Source: Tipula vernalis
Lineage: Eukaryota > Arthropoda > Insecta > Diptera > Tipulidae
Direction: 5' to 3'
NCBI GenBank assembly: GCA_958295665.1
Contig: OY282558.1
Coordinates: 181,576,015 to 181,640,014 of the forward strand
DNA: 64,000 bases
The position numbers and the translations under genes are program-made. The notes beneath the pieces were generated by a model, which had not been told where the DNA came from, ran no database searches, and saw only the letters and a list, made by a program, of their open reading frames with translations. Of the stretch, positions 1 through 12,060 are shown in pieces (within the stretch, counting starts at the first letter, position 1; each line of letters begins with the position of its first letter).

Positions 1-401
1 AGGAAATAGGTTCTTTTCATCGTTTTCAGATAGCTGGACCATCTGTTTATATCGTTAACCAAAAGCATCCAATTGTGTAGAACATTACTAGTTATATTTC
101 AGATAATTTAAAAGTTGATTGAATTTTGATGGTTTAAAGAATTATTTAGCGCCGATCCTGGAAATGACCCGAAGGCCCCGCATATTTCTTAGAACAGCTA
201 AGCCATATAGCGGCCAATGTCACCAAGCCGATCCAATTATGATGAACTATAATATATTTCACAGTTTTTGGAATTTTTAAAAATTTTTCATTATATTAAA
301 AGTTTTATATCGCCGACCGCAGAGATGTCCACAAGGTTTTGCCCATATTTTCGGATAACTTGGCTATGTGCCAGTCTATGTGATCAACCTTATCCAATTG
401 T

Positions 402-748
402 GATGAACTATACTATACTTTACAGAATTTCCAATTTTTAATAACTTTATTGTTTTAAAAATTGTATCTCCGATCATAGAGATGTCCACAAGGTCTGGCC
501 TATATTTTTGGATAACTTGACCGTATGCCAGTCTACGTGGTCAATCTTAATCAATTGTGATGAACTATACTATACTTCACAGAATTTCGAATTTTTAATA
601 ATTTTATTAGTTTTATAAATTGTTGTATCTCTGATCACAGAGATGTCCACAAGGTCTGGCCTATATTTTTGAATAACTTGGCCATATGCTAGTCTACGTG
701 GTCAATCTTATTCAATTGTGATGAACTATACTATATTTCACACTTTCA
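402..748 (+). repeat. Short tandem array, left arm of foldback (about 160-bp units)
   Basis: GATGAACTATACTATA starts at 402, 559 and 720, giving spacings of 157 and 161 bases. A more diverged unit lies further left around 240. The unit is the reverse complement of the right-arm unit. Confidence 0.8.
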
Positions 749-750
749 CA

Positions 751-2951
751 AGTATAGTATAGTTCATCACAATTGAATAAGATTGGCCACGTAGACTAGC
801 ATATGGTCAAGTTATCCGAAAATATAGGCCTGACTTTGTGGACATTTCTGTGATCAGAGATACAACAATTTATAAAACTAATAAAATTATTAAAAATTCG
901 AAATTCTGTGAAGTATAGTATAGTTCATCACAATTGAATAAGATTGACCAAGTAGACTAGCATATGGCCAAGTTATCCGAAAATATAAGCAAGACCTTGT
1001 GGACATCTATGTGATCAGAGATACAAAAATTTTTAAAACCAATAAAATAATTAAAAATTCGAAATTCTGTGAAGTATAGTATAGTTCATCACAATTAAAT
1101 AAGATTGACCACGTAGACTGGCATATGGTCAAGTTATCCAAAAATATAGGCCAGACCTTGTGGACATCTCTGTGATTGGAGATACAACAATTTTTAAAAC
1201 CAATAAAATTATTAAAAATTCGAAATTCTGTAAAGTATAGTATAGTTCATCACAATTAAATAAAATTGATAACGTAGACTGGCATATGGCCAAGTTATCC
1301 AAAAATATAGGCCAGACCTTGTGGACATCTCTGTGATCGGATACTACAATTTATAAAACTTATAAAATTATTAAAAATTCTTAATTCTGTGAAGTATAGT
1401 ATAATTCATCACAATTGAATAAGATTGACCACGTAGACTGGCATATGGCCAAGTTATCCGAAAATAAATATAAGCAAGACCTTGTGGACATCTCTTTTAA
1501 TAATAAATTATTAAAAATTCGAAATTGTGTGAAGTATAGTATAGTTCATCACAATTGAATAAGATTGACCACGTAGACTGGCATATGGTCAAGTTATCCA
1601 AAAATATAGGCCAGACCTTGTGGACATCTCTGTCATCAGAGATACAAAAATTTACAAAACTAATAAAATTATTAAAAACTCGAAATTCTGTGAAGTATAG
1701 TATAGTTCATCACAATTGAATAAGATTGACCACGTAGACTAGCATATGGTCAAGTTATCCAAAAATATAGGCCAGACCTTGTGAACATCTCTGTGATCGG
1801 AGATACAACAATTTATAAAACTTATAAAATTATTTAAAATTCTTAATTGTGTGAAGTATAGTATAGTTCATCACAATTAAATAAGATTGACCACGTAGAC
1901 TGGCATATGGTCAAGTTATCCAAAAATATAGGCCAGACCTTGTGGACATCTCTGTGATCAGAGATACAACAATTTATAAAACTAATCAAATTATTAAAAA
2001 TTCTTAATTGTGTGAAGTATAGTATAGTTCATCACAATTGAATAAGATTGACCACGTATACTGGCATATGGTCAAGTTATCCAAAAATATAGGCCAGACC
2101 TTGTGGACATCTCTGTGATTGGAGATACAACAATTTTTAAATCCAATAAAATTATTAAAAATTCGAAATTCTGTAAAGTATAGTATAGTTCATCACAATT
2201 AAATAAAATTGATAACGTAGACTGGCATATGGTCAAGTTATCCAAAAATATAGGCCAGACCTTGTGGACATCTCTGTGATCGGATACTACAATTTATAAA
2301 ACTTATAAAATTATTAAAAATTCGAAATTCTGTGAAGTATAGTATAGTTCATCACAATTGAATAAGATTGACCACGTATACTGGCACATGGCCAAGTTAT
2401 CCGAAAATATAAGCAAGACCTTGTGGACATCTCTTTTAATAATAAATTATTAAAAATTCGAAATTCTGTGAAGTATAGTATAGTTCATCACAATTGAATA
2501 AGATTGACCAAGTAGACTAGCATATGGCCAAGTTATCCGAAAATATAAGCAAGACCTTGTGGACATCTCTGTGATCGGAGATACAACAATTTTTAAAACA
2601 AATAAAATTATTAAAAATTCGAAATTCTGTGAAGTATAGTATAGTTCATCACAATTAAATAAAATTGATAACGTAGACTGGCATATGGTCAAGTTATCTA
2701 AAAATATAGGCCAGACCTTGTGGACATCTCTGTGATCGGAGATACTACAATTTATAAAACTTATAAAATTATTAAAAATTCTTAATTCTGTGAAGTATAG
2801 TATAGTTCATCACAATTGAATAAGATTGGCCAATTAGGCTGGTATATGGCCAAGTTATCCGAAAATATAGGCAAGATCTTGTGGATATCTCTGCGGTCGG
2901 CGATATAAAACTTTTATATAATGAAAAAATTATTTGAAATTCCAAAAACTG
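751..2951 (-). repeat. 161-bp tandem array, right arm of foldback (14 units)
   Basis: AGTATAGTATAGTTCATC (with small variants) starts at 751, 912, 1073, 1234, 1393, 1533, 1694, 1855, 2016, 2177, 2336, 2472, 2633 and 2794, with a diverged unit at 2952. Spacing is 161 in most steps, with short steps of 159 then 140 (from 1234) and again 159 then 136 (from 2177). The short units share the same internal deletion ending in CTCTTTTAATAATAAATT. The repeated 161-159-short pattern shows a higher-order duplication of six units (about 943 bp). There is no sign of coding. Confidence 0.9.
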
Positions 2952-3329
2952 TGAAATATATTATAGTTCATCATAATTGGATAGGCTTGGAGACATTGAC
3001 CGCTTTATGGCTTAGCTATTCTAAGATATGTGCGGGGCCGTCGGGACATTTCCAGGATCGGCGCTAAATAATTATTTAATCCATCAAAATTCAGTAAACT
3101 TTTAAATTATCTGAAATATAGTAATGTTCAACACAATTGGATGCTTTTGGTTAACGATATAAACAGATGGTCCAGCTATCTGAAAAGGATGAAAAGAACC
3201 TGTTTTCTGATGAAAAGAATCTGTTTGGTGGTAATAAAAATCCAAAATTACAAAAAATTTAAATTTTCATATCATTTAAATTCCAATTGGAAAATATTTA
3301 ATTTAACAGTGTAATTTTTTGTTATTTTT

Positions 3330-4300
3330 TTTTTAGCATAAACTTCACACTCATAAAGCAGATGCTCAAACCAATAACAACAAACTCCTAGATCTATTAA
3401 ATTATAACGCAACTACATCTCTTAAATTTAGGCAAAGCCATCTTACGTTCAACGCAAATAAATCTAAGTATATGTTGTGGCATATCAACTGGTAATAACA
3501 AGACCTTTAGTTCCAACAATATTTCGGAAATCTGTTTTCAAAACTTTACACAATTTATCACATCCCGGGGCCCAGATGTAAAAACTTCTATTAAAGTTTT
3601 AACAAAAAATGTTGTTTGGCCCTCAATTTCTAAAGATTCAAAAATTATGGCTCAAAATTGTATACCATGCCAAAAATCAAGGATTTCAAAGCACACCAAA
3701 TCACCAGGCTGCTCATTTAAAGTTGCATTGCAACGTTTCATAGAAATTCATCTAAACGTCATTGAGGCTTTACCGATTTCCGGAAACAACCGATTTTGCA
3801 TGACGTTAATTGATCGTTACCCACGTTAGACTGAAGCGATTCCGGTGCCGGATATAACTGCATTCGCGGTCGCACTCACTGTATATGGAAATTCGATAGC
3901 TAGATTCGGAGTACCGGAATTCATAGTAAAAGATCATGCAGCACAATTTGAATCTGAACTATTTTCCGAATTATTTTGAGTGGAGCTGACTAGGCTGACA
4001 TATTACCATCAATAATGCTTGAACTTGGAACTACATTCAGCAAAGAACTAAATACAACACCAGCAGAACTAGTGTATGGATGCACACTGCGAGTACGTGG
4101 GCATTTCACAATTGCGTCTAGGCATAGTAAGAACAAAAGTTGTTTGTCGAAAGACTTAGATACCATCACTTACGTTTTATTAAGGACAGATGATATAACA
4201 CCCATCTTACACTGGACCATTCATGGTAATCGAAAGAACCGACAAAACGTTCGTCAATGTCTTTCCGAGAACACATAGGATGGAAAACACCAATCACTCA
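3330..4300 (+). pseudogene. Ty3/gypsy integrase remnant
   Basis: This is the C-terminal part of a retrotransposon polyprotein: integrase, which joins element cDNA to host DNA. In order it shows the end of a zinc-binding domain (IPCQKSRISKHTKSPG, with the C-x2-C pair partly kept) from about 3640, the start of the catalytic core (FIEIHLNVIEALP and CMTLIDRYPR, where the usual HxDxxGPLP is altered so the first Asp is replaced), then ITAFAVAL and RFGVPEFIVKDHAAQFESELF near 3860-3975. After a frame break, 4015-4278 has TPAELVYGCTLR and a stretch resembling the C-terminal chromatin-binding-like tail. Stops at 3828 and 3979 and frame changes show it is dead. The AELVYG motif is typical of gypsy-group elements. 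The region 3330-3530 may be upstream pol but I cannot place it. Confidence 0.75.
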
Positions 4301-4760
4301 AGCCAATGAAACACAATTGAACACATAGGTAAACAACGAGACAGTTATAAGTCAAAAGTCAGATCAAAAGCCTATTTTGATCTTCAATAAAAATGTTTAT
4401 CAATATCAAAACCGGTGTGCATAAGAACAGGTATAACGATAGAACCATCAACAAGATTTCGAAATCACTAACATCAAAAACTATACACGAACACTTGTAA
4501 CGTGAACTATTTGAGAATTCACTGGAAGGGGGTGGAAACCATCTTGATTAGAAATGTCAAATTATTTAGAACACAATTTAGGAAACGGTTGCAATGCCAA
4601 CAGAGATCCGTGACCAATCCTTGGTCGAACGCAGTGTTGATTTTATTCGCCGTTTCAGCAGCATTACCTCCAAGTTTGAACTCGCAAAGAAAAATCAGAC
4701 GAAAGTTGCATTTCTCCATCGTTCGCTTTGGTGGCTAAAGCAACGTTAGGTTAAAAATAA
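4300..4760. other. Unassigned stretch after the gypsy remnant
   Basis: GGAAGGGGGTGG at 4525 is a purine run of the sort found just before a 3' LTR, so part of this stretch could be the end of the same element. No second LTR was found to confirm it. Open frames on both strands at 4502-4738 show no recognised domain. Confidence 0.25.
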
Positions 4761-7330
4761 GTAAAAAACAACTAAGTGGCTTACATAGAGAAAGGTTTGC
4801 GGTAAATAAATGTATTTAACATTAACTGATTATGGCAAAATTGACATGTATAATGATTGATAAAATATTACACTTCGAAAATCGGACATTTATTTCGGAA
4901 CTACCTAACAGAATCATTTTTTTTTTTTGTTCAATTTGACAGATAATGGTTGGAGATTAATACAATAATACGAAAATAGCGACTAGATCAATTATTTTTT
5001 TTAATATAACCCCAATAAAGAAATCTACGGATCATTCGGCGTATTTACCATAGAACTGAATGAAACTTTTAGTGCTCGCTTATACGAAAATTTGGCATTT
5101 TAAAACAAATAAAATTGACAAACATTATATGTTTGATGGAAAATGTTGAATGTAAATTTGATTATTAAGTATGAATGGCTAACTGACCAAAATGGTAGAT
5201 TAGAAATTGATTTCGAATTACAGTTAAAACACGATGGATTTGAACAAAATTAGAGCGAAATCTAAAGGTAATAAAATTAGCTTCAATTTTGAATCGGACG
5301 TAATGATTGTGAAAGAAATTTTAGAAATGAAAAAATTCAGAATTCAAACATGAATTTTGGTAAAATATTGAGTGCCATTTACTTGGAAAAAGTCAACGTA
5401 CGTTTGTGAATTTCAACATATCGAATATAAAATCAGAATTTCGAGCAAAAATCTGAATGAGAATATGATTTCCCAAAGATAATTGAATAAATTCTTGAGT
5501 ACGAACTTAAATTGGATTTAAAAATTGAATTAGAATTACAAACTAGATTTGCATAATATGTATGAGTTTGAATTCCAATCTTTGAATAAAAATTCCAACT
5601 AGGGCTTGACTAAATATTAAGTGGATTTAAAACAAAATTCCGGTTATAAATCCATAAATTTTCAGTTTGAAACAGATAAAAACAGATACAATTTTAATTG
5701 AGTTACAATGAACTACGACGCCAACATTTTGAGTGAAATTTAAAAGAAAGTAACAAAATGTTTCTGGATTAAATTAATTTTTGTATGGAATTTAAATAGT
5801 ACAAATTGTTGTACAGTATAACTTTGCTTAAAAATTGATTTGGAAATTTAGATTAAAAATTGTTTAGCATATTCTGCTTGCTTTTGAGCAAAAATTTGAG
5901 TGTAAATTGGCTGTTCCAAACTAGATTTAAACATAATTTTAATTACAATTACGTAAGAATTGTGTTGCAATACGAAATTTGATCTCAAACAACCAACTAA
6001 ATTTCCTTTGAATTTAGTTTAGAAATTTGAGTCGGAAATTTTGAGTGAAATTTGAATTAAGAACTAAAAAAAAATTTAAAGTTTTAACAAATATTTAGGT
6101 ATTCTACTTATTGATTATTGTAATTTTTCTTTCCATATTTGGGTGGTATTCAGACTAGTAATTTAGTTTAAAATCAAAATGGATTCGAAAAAAATTAAGA
6201 ATTTTAGTCAGAAATTTAGTTCCAAGCTGTGTGTTTCGAAGTTGAACAAAACGATAAATGGAATTTTGAGCGTAAATCTAGCCTAAATTGTTCAACTGCA
6301 TTCGACAAAGAGGAAGTTGATTAAGTTAACGAAATTTTAATGAGAAAAAATTAGCTTGAATTCTAAAATCGATATAACAAGTTTGAGTAAAATTTTAAGA
6401 AAAAATTGTCTTCTTTGTATTGCATTTGAGAAACACTTAAAGCTAAAATCTTAAGTAGGAACTTACATTAGCAATAGAGTTTAAATTACAATTTGATTTA
6501 AGTTGAGTTTGGAATCCGGACTGCCTTTAATAACAGTTTGAATGAATTTTAAAAATTTATTTAAAATTATTTGAGCAAAAATTCAATTTCAATCCAATCG
6601 AGAGTTTGAGCAAAAATTTGGATATAATTTAATTAAAAAAATATTTAAAACTTAAATCTGAATACCAGATTTAATTAACACAAAATTCTGTTTGCAATTA
6701 AGTTAGAAATTTTATGATATTTGGTTTGATAAATTTGTATGACAATTTTGAGCAGAAATCTGAGTAAGTTTCGAATTATTTGAATATGCAGTAATTGAGT
6801 AAAATGTTGAGTAGAAATTGAATTTGAATAGTAATTTGGACTTGTGCAAAAACATAACTGTAATGTAGTTTTTTAGTTTATAAGTTTAGTTTGTATATCG
6901 AATTGGACTGGTTAATATTGATTCGAGCAAAATTTTATGTTTAGTGAGCGCAAAATTCTGAGAAAATGGTGTTTTTGAATTCTAAAATTTTGGTTGCAGT
7001 TTGATAGAAAATTTGTGATACTTTGAAAATACAAATAGGCTAAGTTCTAAACTCGATTTAACAAAATTGAAGAAGGAATTGAAATATAATTTTGAGTGAA
7101 ATTTAAAATACTAAATTGACAGTTCAATTTCAATTTTCATTTTAAAATGATGCGAGAATTGTAAGTATGATATTCCAAACTAAATTTTAACTAAAAACCA
7201 GTATGATATTCCAAACTAAATTTTAACTTAATTTTTCAACTAAAAGTAATAATTGAGTTTGAATTACAATTTGAGTTGAGCAAAAACTATGAGGGTTATT
7301 TAGTTTTTCTTAGTTTAAAATTTGCTTTAA
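4760..7330. repeat. AT-rich degenerate repeat-like DNA
   Basis: From about 5080 a loose motif of the form TTGAG(T/C)(A/G)AAATTT recurs dozens of times without fixed spacing, for example near 5730, 6040, 6268, 6383, 6607, 6747, 6794 and 7092. A perfect 25-base direct repeat sits at about 7170-7225. This looks like a very old, decayed minisatellite or simple repeat, with no coding frames. Bases 4760-5080 are plain AT-rich sequence. Confidence 0.5.
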
Positions 7331-7684
7331 TAGCGTGAATATTTTAATCTCAACCGTTACGGTGTACTTTTGAAGTAAGTATCGCTCACCAGTCCAAATT
7401 TTTATGTGTGTGGATGTGGAACAATTTTTGGCTGCTTCTCCAACACTTTGTAATCCAGGAAAGTTAGTTTATCCAACTTTATAGACATAAACTTAATACT
7501 TTTTTATTAGATAAAGATAAGGACTAGTTTTGGTTTTCTTTTTAAAATTCGACCACATATTTTTCATTTTAATCAGATATTTGACCACATATTTTACAAT
7601 TTTAGTTACATATTTTAGGAACATATTTTTAAGTCCTAAGCCTAGTTTATATCATACCGCTTTTGCTTTGTTGAGTAATTTATT
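7330..7684. other. AT-rich spacer before the hAT element
   Basis: No gene, repeat or regulatory site could be supported. The small open frame spanning 7530-7727 runs across the hAT boundary and is low-complexity. Confidence 0.5.
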
Positions 7685-9188
7685 GTTTAAACCAGGGCTG
7701 GGGTTCGATTCTGGTTCGATGATATGATAATGAAAAAACAAAAATATTATCGGATTTTTCATTTGCTTTTATCATCTTATTTTACCACCAACATAATATA
7801 AAGCGATTCTGGTTCGATGATAATTAAAAATGATATAATTATCATCGATAAAATACAAACGGCGATTCGGGTCTGGCGATGTATGATATACTTATGTCAA
7901 AATTGGTGGAAAAAATTAATATTTTTTCATTTTGTTTTTATCGTTGAAAAGTATTTATGACCGATGATAAAAATTATTTTGCTCGCCCATTCGAGTTTTT
8001 AGTAGAACGTGGTTAAATTAATCGATTAATCGACCGCTTAAAATTGATTGATTAATCGGAGAATATTAAGCGATTAATCAAAAATGTATTTTCTTAAAAA
8101 AACAAGTGTGAACCGATTTTATTGTTTTGCATAATGTGATTTCAACCTACATTTACCTACTACATTTGGATAATGTGCACATTTACTAGTTAACGTTGGT
8201 AAATGGGGATATATAATTTAATGCAGACACTTTATACTAGTGTACTTTTCGAATTTACAACATTGGGGTAGTAAAAATAATTTTCTAAGAAAATAATATT
8301 TAATAGTGTTAGAAAATAATATTTAATAGTGAGATTCAACTTTGAAATATTCTGGAAAATGGAAATTTCCATTCTAATTTTAAAACGAAATGTAAATTTT
8401 CCAGAATATTTTTAAAATAAATCTCTAAGAAAATTGAAGTTTTAAACAATCTTTGGGTTGTTATTTCATATCCGATATAAGATCAAATTTCAATGCGCAT
8501 GCCCAAAATTATTTTTTTGGAAACTAATACGAATATTTACTATTGCAAAGAGAGAAACATAAGACATCATCTAAATTTTCAATCGAACGCACCGCACAAC
8601 TCGCAGTTCCATAATAAATTTGTCACATTGAACGCACCTTAGAAAATGTAATATGTAGCTGCATCGCGCATAACTTCACTTCACAAATCTTGACATTATT
8701 TTTCATAAACATTTACGAGTACGTACATAAAATATAAAATTCAACGATTTTCTTTTGTATTGTTTTAAAATTTAAATAAAGTAAGTTTTATCATTTATTT
8801 TAATAATGATTTTTATTAATAACAAATAATTATTACTACTTTTTGTTGCCCGTATAGACATATATTATAGAGTATATCCGCCATTACCCACTTTTACTAA
8901 GGAAAATTTTGGACTCATTTTTTTAACCTTCATTTGAAAATACGGGAGGTTTATAGTGGTTTTATCATGTTTTGATCGATACAGTGGCTTTGATGTCTAA
9001 ACATGACAGTGTACAAAATTAATATAGTTTTTTGACATTTTACAAATGTCATATTTGTCATTGGAGAATAAGGTAATAAGTTTATAATTTTTTTTTAATT
9101 ATTATTTCATAAGTCTTTGTTTTATTTATATAGTAATGCATAATTTTATTTTTTAATTTTTAGCAATCAAAATATTATATTTTTGGAT

Positions 9189-9817
9189 ATGGATGTGTAC
9201 AGCAATACAAAATACCGACATGAGTTGCACAGGGGCCGCGAAAAAAAAAATGTTAGACTCATAGAAAGGCAATGAACGCATCAGCGCGTAACGCATTAAA
9301 GCGATTATCGAATCATGGAAGAGAACCAAATGAGGTATAGTAATTAACTAAATTTTAGAAGGGAGTAAGTCAGAGTGCCAAAGCTGATGACCGGATTGCC
9401 GGAGCAATAAATTAATTATTCGAAAAAGTTCTTCTATATTCGGACGATATTATATTCCAAAAATGTGACGCCTATTTTTGAAATCTTTGTATCCAGGACG
9501 GAATCAAGATAGTTGTTTTTTGGCTGCGGTTACTGCAATTTTTCGTTTTATGTTCGTGTCCGCAGATTACTGTGAACAAAATATGACGCCGTTAATTACG
9601 ATGCTGTGTGAGAGTAAAATTCAAAAAGTCAAAATAAACAATATGATTGGCATTACCGATCTCATGTTCCGCTTCCCGAATATCATTGGATTGTGAACGG
9701 CACAAATTTATATGATAAGGATAATGAAGTACGCCTCATTGCCGTAAAAATGTTGTCACATTTAATTATACAACAAATGGGTGAAGGGGCGGCAAATATC
9801 TGCGGTGCGATTATGTA
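9189..9817 (+). pseudogene. Cap-D2: Condensin subunit 1 (Cap-D2) fragment, decayed
   Basis: Condensin's D2 subunit is a HEAT-repeat protein that helps compact and resolve mitotic chromosomes. The best part is 9478-9696, where MFVSADYCEQNMTPLITML and MIGITDLMFRFPNII follow the order and spacing of the conserved HEAT segment (family pattern: FMCVSSEFC..., then ...GDLAFRFPN...). In a neighbouring frame 9730-9790 gives NEVRLIAVKMLSHLI, the next helix pair. Upstream, about 9370-9415 reads ADDRIAGAIN, which fits the segment preceding this one; 9189-9334 is coding-like (RHELHRGREKK) but less certain. Frameshifts and stops at several points make it a pseudogene, and both ends of the gene are absent. 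Identification is by recall of the family, not a search. It sits 300 bp upstream of the ncd piece in the same orientation. Confidence 0.6.
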
Positions 9818-9818
9818 A

Positions 9819-9982
9819 GCATTACGAGTTTCGAGTTTCTCGAAATTGCGACAAAACGCTTACAAAGAATCTCTTTACTTTTCTTTAACAAAAATCTTTT
9901 TAATCATTACGAATTGTCTGTCGTACTTAAAAAAATGTACGAGTAAAACAACAACAACAAGTCGCAATTACGAGAACTCGTA
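9819..9982. repeat. Short imperfect inverted repeat, MITE-like
   Basis: TTACGAGTTTCGAG...TTGCGAC at 9819-9851 is the imperfect reverse complement of GTCGCAATTACGAGAACTC at 9960-9978. The TTTTGTCGCAATT motif recurs just after, near 10002. About 165 bp long and non-coding. It separates the Cap-D2 and ncd pieces. Confidence 0.5.
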
Positions 9983-10117
9983 AAGTTATACATGAATTGT
10001 GTTTTGTCGCAATTTCAATTTTAATAAAAATTAATTTTATTGTCTGGCGTGTCATAATTTTAAAAACTGTGTGTCAATTTGATTATTTTAATTAACAGTA
10101 TTTAAAAAAAAGTTTCA

Positions 10118-11268
10118 ATGGATACAAGATCTCGGTTACCTAAGCCCACTGGAATTGCGTTTACTAAAATAAATTTCGCTGCTCTCTCGAATGTCGACTC
10201 TCGACAAAAATCAGAGCTGACCGGTGCAATAACACAACAAACTCAACAGAGAAATAGATCACCGGATTTATATAAGAGCGCAACTACAGTGAATCGTGCA
10301 AAATTAAGGAGGAGTCGGTCAGCAAGCGATTTAAGAGAAAATTACTCACGCCCATTATTCAAACGGACGGAGCCGACTTTATCAAGTATTCCAGCGAAAT
10401 CTTCTAAATTAACCACTTCAACAAGTTCATTGAACACGATCGGATCAAACCATAATTTCACTGCTAATCGCCCGGTTCTAAAACGTAATTAATTTTGTTT
10501 AGGTTAGATACGTTATCACAATTTATAAATTTTAACCCGTTTATTTTTACAGCTTTGACAAATACTGTAAAAAAGACATGGAGTGCACCATCTAACGCAG
10601 CATCATCAACTGTTACGAATAAACCCAAACCGGCCTCAAATACGACAGCACCGAAAACGACTGGTGCAACAAAATCAGTATCCAGGCGTATTCCTCCTTA
10701 TGATTATAAAGCGCGTTTCAACGATTTAGTAGAAAAACATAAAGCTTTGAAAGAAAAATTCGAGAAACAACGCGAACAACTAGGCCATTTGGATACGCTC
10801 CCTGATTTATACGAGGAGTCTCAAGCTAAATTGGGGCAATGTGAATTGGATTTGAATCGATGTGAGGTCGAAATAGAGTGTTTACGAGCTCAAAATAAAC
10901 AACAACACGATAAAATTGAATCGCTTACGTACAGTTTAAAAACTGCAACAGATAGCCTTGATCGATATAAAACTGTAGCAGGAAAATTATCAAACGAAAA
11001 CGACGAATTAAAAATTGAATCGACAAAACTGCGATTTGAAAATAATAATTTTACCGAAGAAATTGAATTTTTAAAGAATGAACTGCAAGATTGTAAAGAT
11101 CAATTATTCCGAGCAAATTATGAACGCAAAGAATTGCATAATATTGTTATGGACTTACGAGGCAACATAAGAGTATTTTGCCGTGTTCGCCCGCCATTAT
11201 TAACGGAGGAAGACCGCGCAATATGCAAATTAACATATTTAGAGCAGCATTATCACAGGAAAAATTAA
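10118..11268 (+). CDS. ncd: Truncated ncd-like kinesin-14 (tail, stalk and neck; no motor)
   Basis: Ncd is a minus-end-directed kinesin-14 needed for spindle assembly, mainly in female meiosis. The ATG at 10118 opens with SRLPKPTG, like fly Ncd, and AKLRRSRSAS follows near residue 68. A likely 68-bp intron (10485-10552, GTAATT...TTTTACAG) joins phase 1 to phase 1 and restores frame, giving about 360 residues. PYDYKARFNDLVEKHKALK starts the coiled-coil stalk (about residues 182-315, rich in E/K/L heptads), ending in KELHNIVMDLRGNIRVFCRV, the neck and first motor strand. Homology stops about 15 residues later, before the P-loop, and a stop follows at 11266. Fly Ncd is about 700 residues. The frame is intact, unlike the neighbouring pieces. 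Whether it is transcribed is unknown; the 300 bp upstream could contain the original promoter. It could alternatively be an undisturbed but dead gene copy. Confidence 0.8.
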
Positions 11269-11269
11269 G

Positions 11270-12060
11270 TAAAAAAATCAAACAGTTATTTCTGAGAACT
11301 TTTATTTTTAATGCTTCATATTTACAATCAAAGTAAAATAGGGTTTTCGTAGTGCGCATCAGAATTAAGCTCATTTACAAAATATCAATTGTCATTTTGT
11401 GGCTTTCCAATATGATATGGGGCCAATTGTGCATTCGGTTCGAACATATTCGAATCTTCAAAGAATTGGATTCTCATTTCAATTGAATCAGATTCGTTCG
11501 TTTCTTATTTAAATCAAATACGTATCTTATACTTCAAAGAGTCGAATACTTTCGAATCGAATTCACGAATAGCCCCCCAGCTGGATATTCATCATCTGCA
11601 CAATGTTTATAAAAAAAATAAACAACTACAACAATTAAGTAAACTAACAAATATGTTGGTTCACTTGTAGAATGTTGTAATTGTTTAAAAAAAAAAATTT
11701 TAAATCTAATACATTGGTAAGTAATAAATATAACAGTAAAATATAGTATAATTTTTATAAAATATGTGCAGTAATTTCAAAATAATTCATGATTAAGGAA
11801 AAATAATATCACATTGCTTTATATAATTCATTTAGAAGCAAGAACAAAAAAAATTAATATAAATTATAAAAAATAAAAATTGTAATAATAGATCTACTAT
11901 AATAATTCAAAAATAAATAAAATATATTTATCACAATTTCATTTGTGGAAAAAAAATATCTTAAATCTAATAAATAAGTAATAAATATCACAGTAAAAAA
12001 TAGTTATTTTTATAAAATAAATATGTTTAGTAAATTCAAAATGGAAAACTTATCACAGCT
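11270..12060. repeat. AT-rich non-coding DNA with a duplicated 95-bp block
   Basis: A block beginning TTAAATCTAATA and containing AAGTAATAAATAT, ACAGTAAAA and TTTTTATAAAAT occurs at about 11698-11790 and again at about 11952-12042, in direct orientation about 255 bp apart. The rest (11270-11690) contains a run of TTCGAAT/GATTCG motifs (11430-11570) but no gene. Confidence 0.6.

Larger units (their letters stand above)
1..3208. mobile_element. Foldback-type element with very long inverted arms
   Basis: The first 240 bases recur inverted at the right end: the sequence TTCTTTTCATCG near the left edge pairs with GATGAAAAGAA near 3190, and the following motifs (AGCTGGACCATCTG, GCCGATCCTGGAAATG) return in reverse order before 3208. 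The two arms meet near 735-755, where GATGAACTATACTATA turns into its complement within about 15 bases. The left arm is about 745 bp, the right arm about 2.45 kb, so the right arm has expanded. No coding region is visible in it. The left boundary may lie before base 1, so the target duplication cannot be tested. Known Foldback elements of flies have this architecture (long inverted arms containing tandem repeats); membership of that class is inference. Confidence 0.8.

Noticed and set aside
2450..2692. 80-codon open frame on the minus strand
   Set aside because: Lies wholly in the 161-bp tandem array and merely reflects the repeat.
9335..9358. GT...AG gap in the Cap-D2 piece taken as an intron
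   Set aside because: Only 24 bases, too short for an insect intron; treated as decay.
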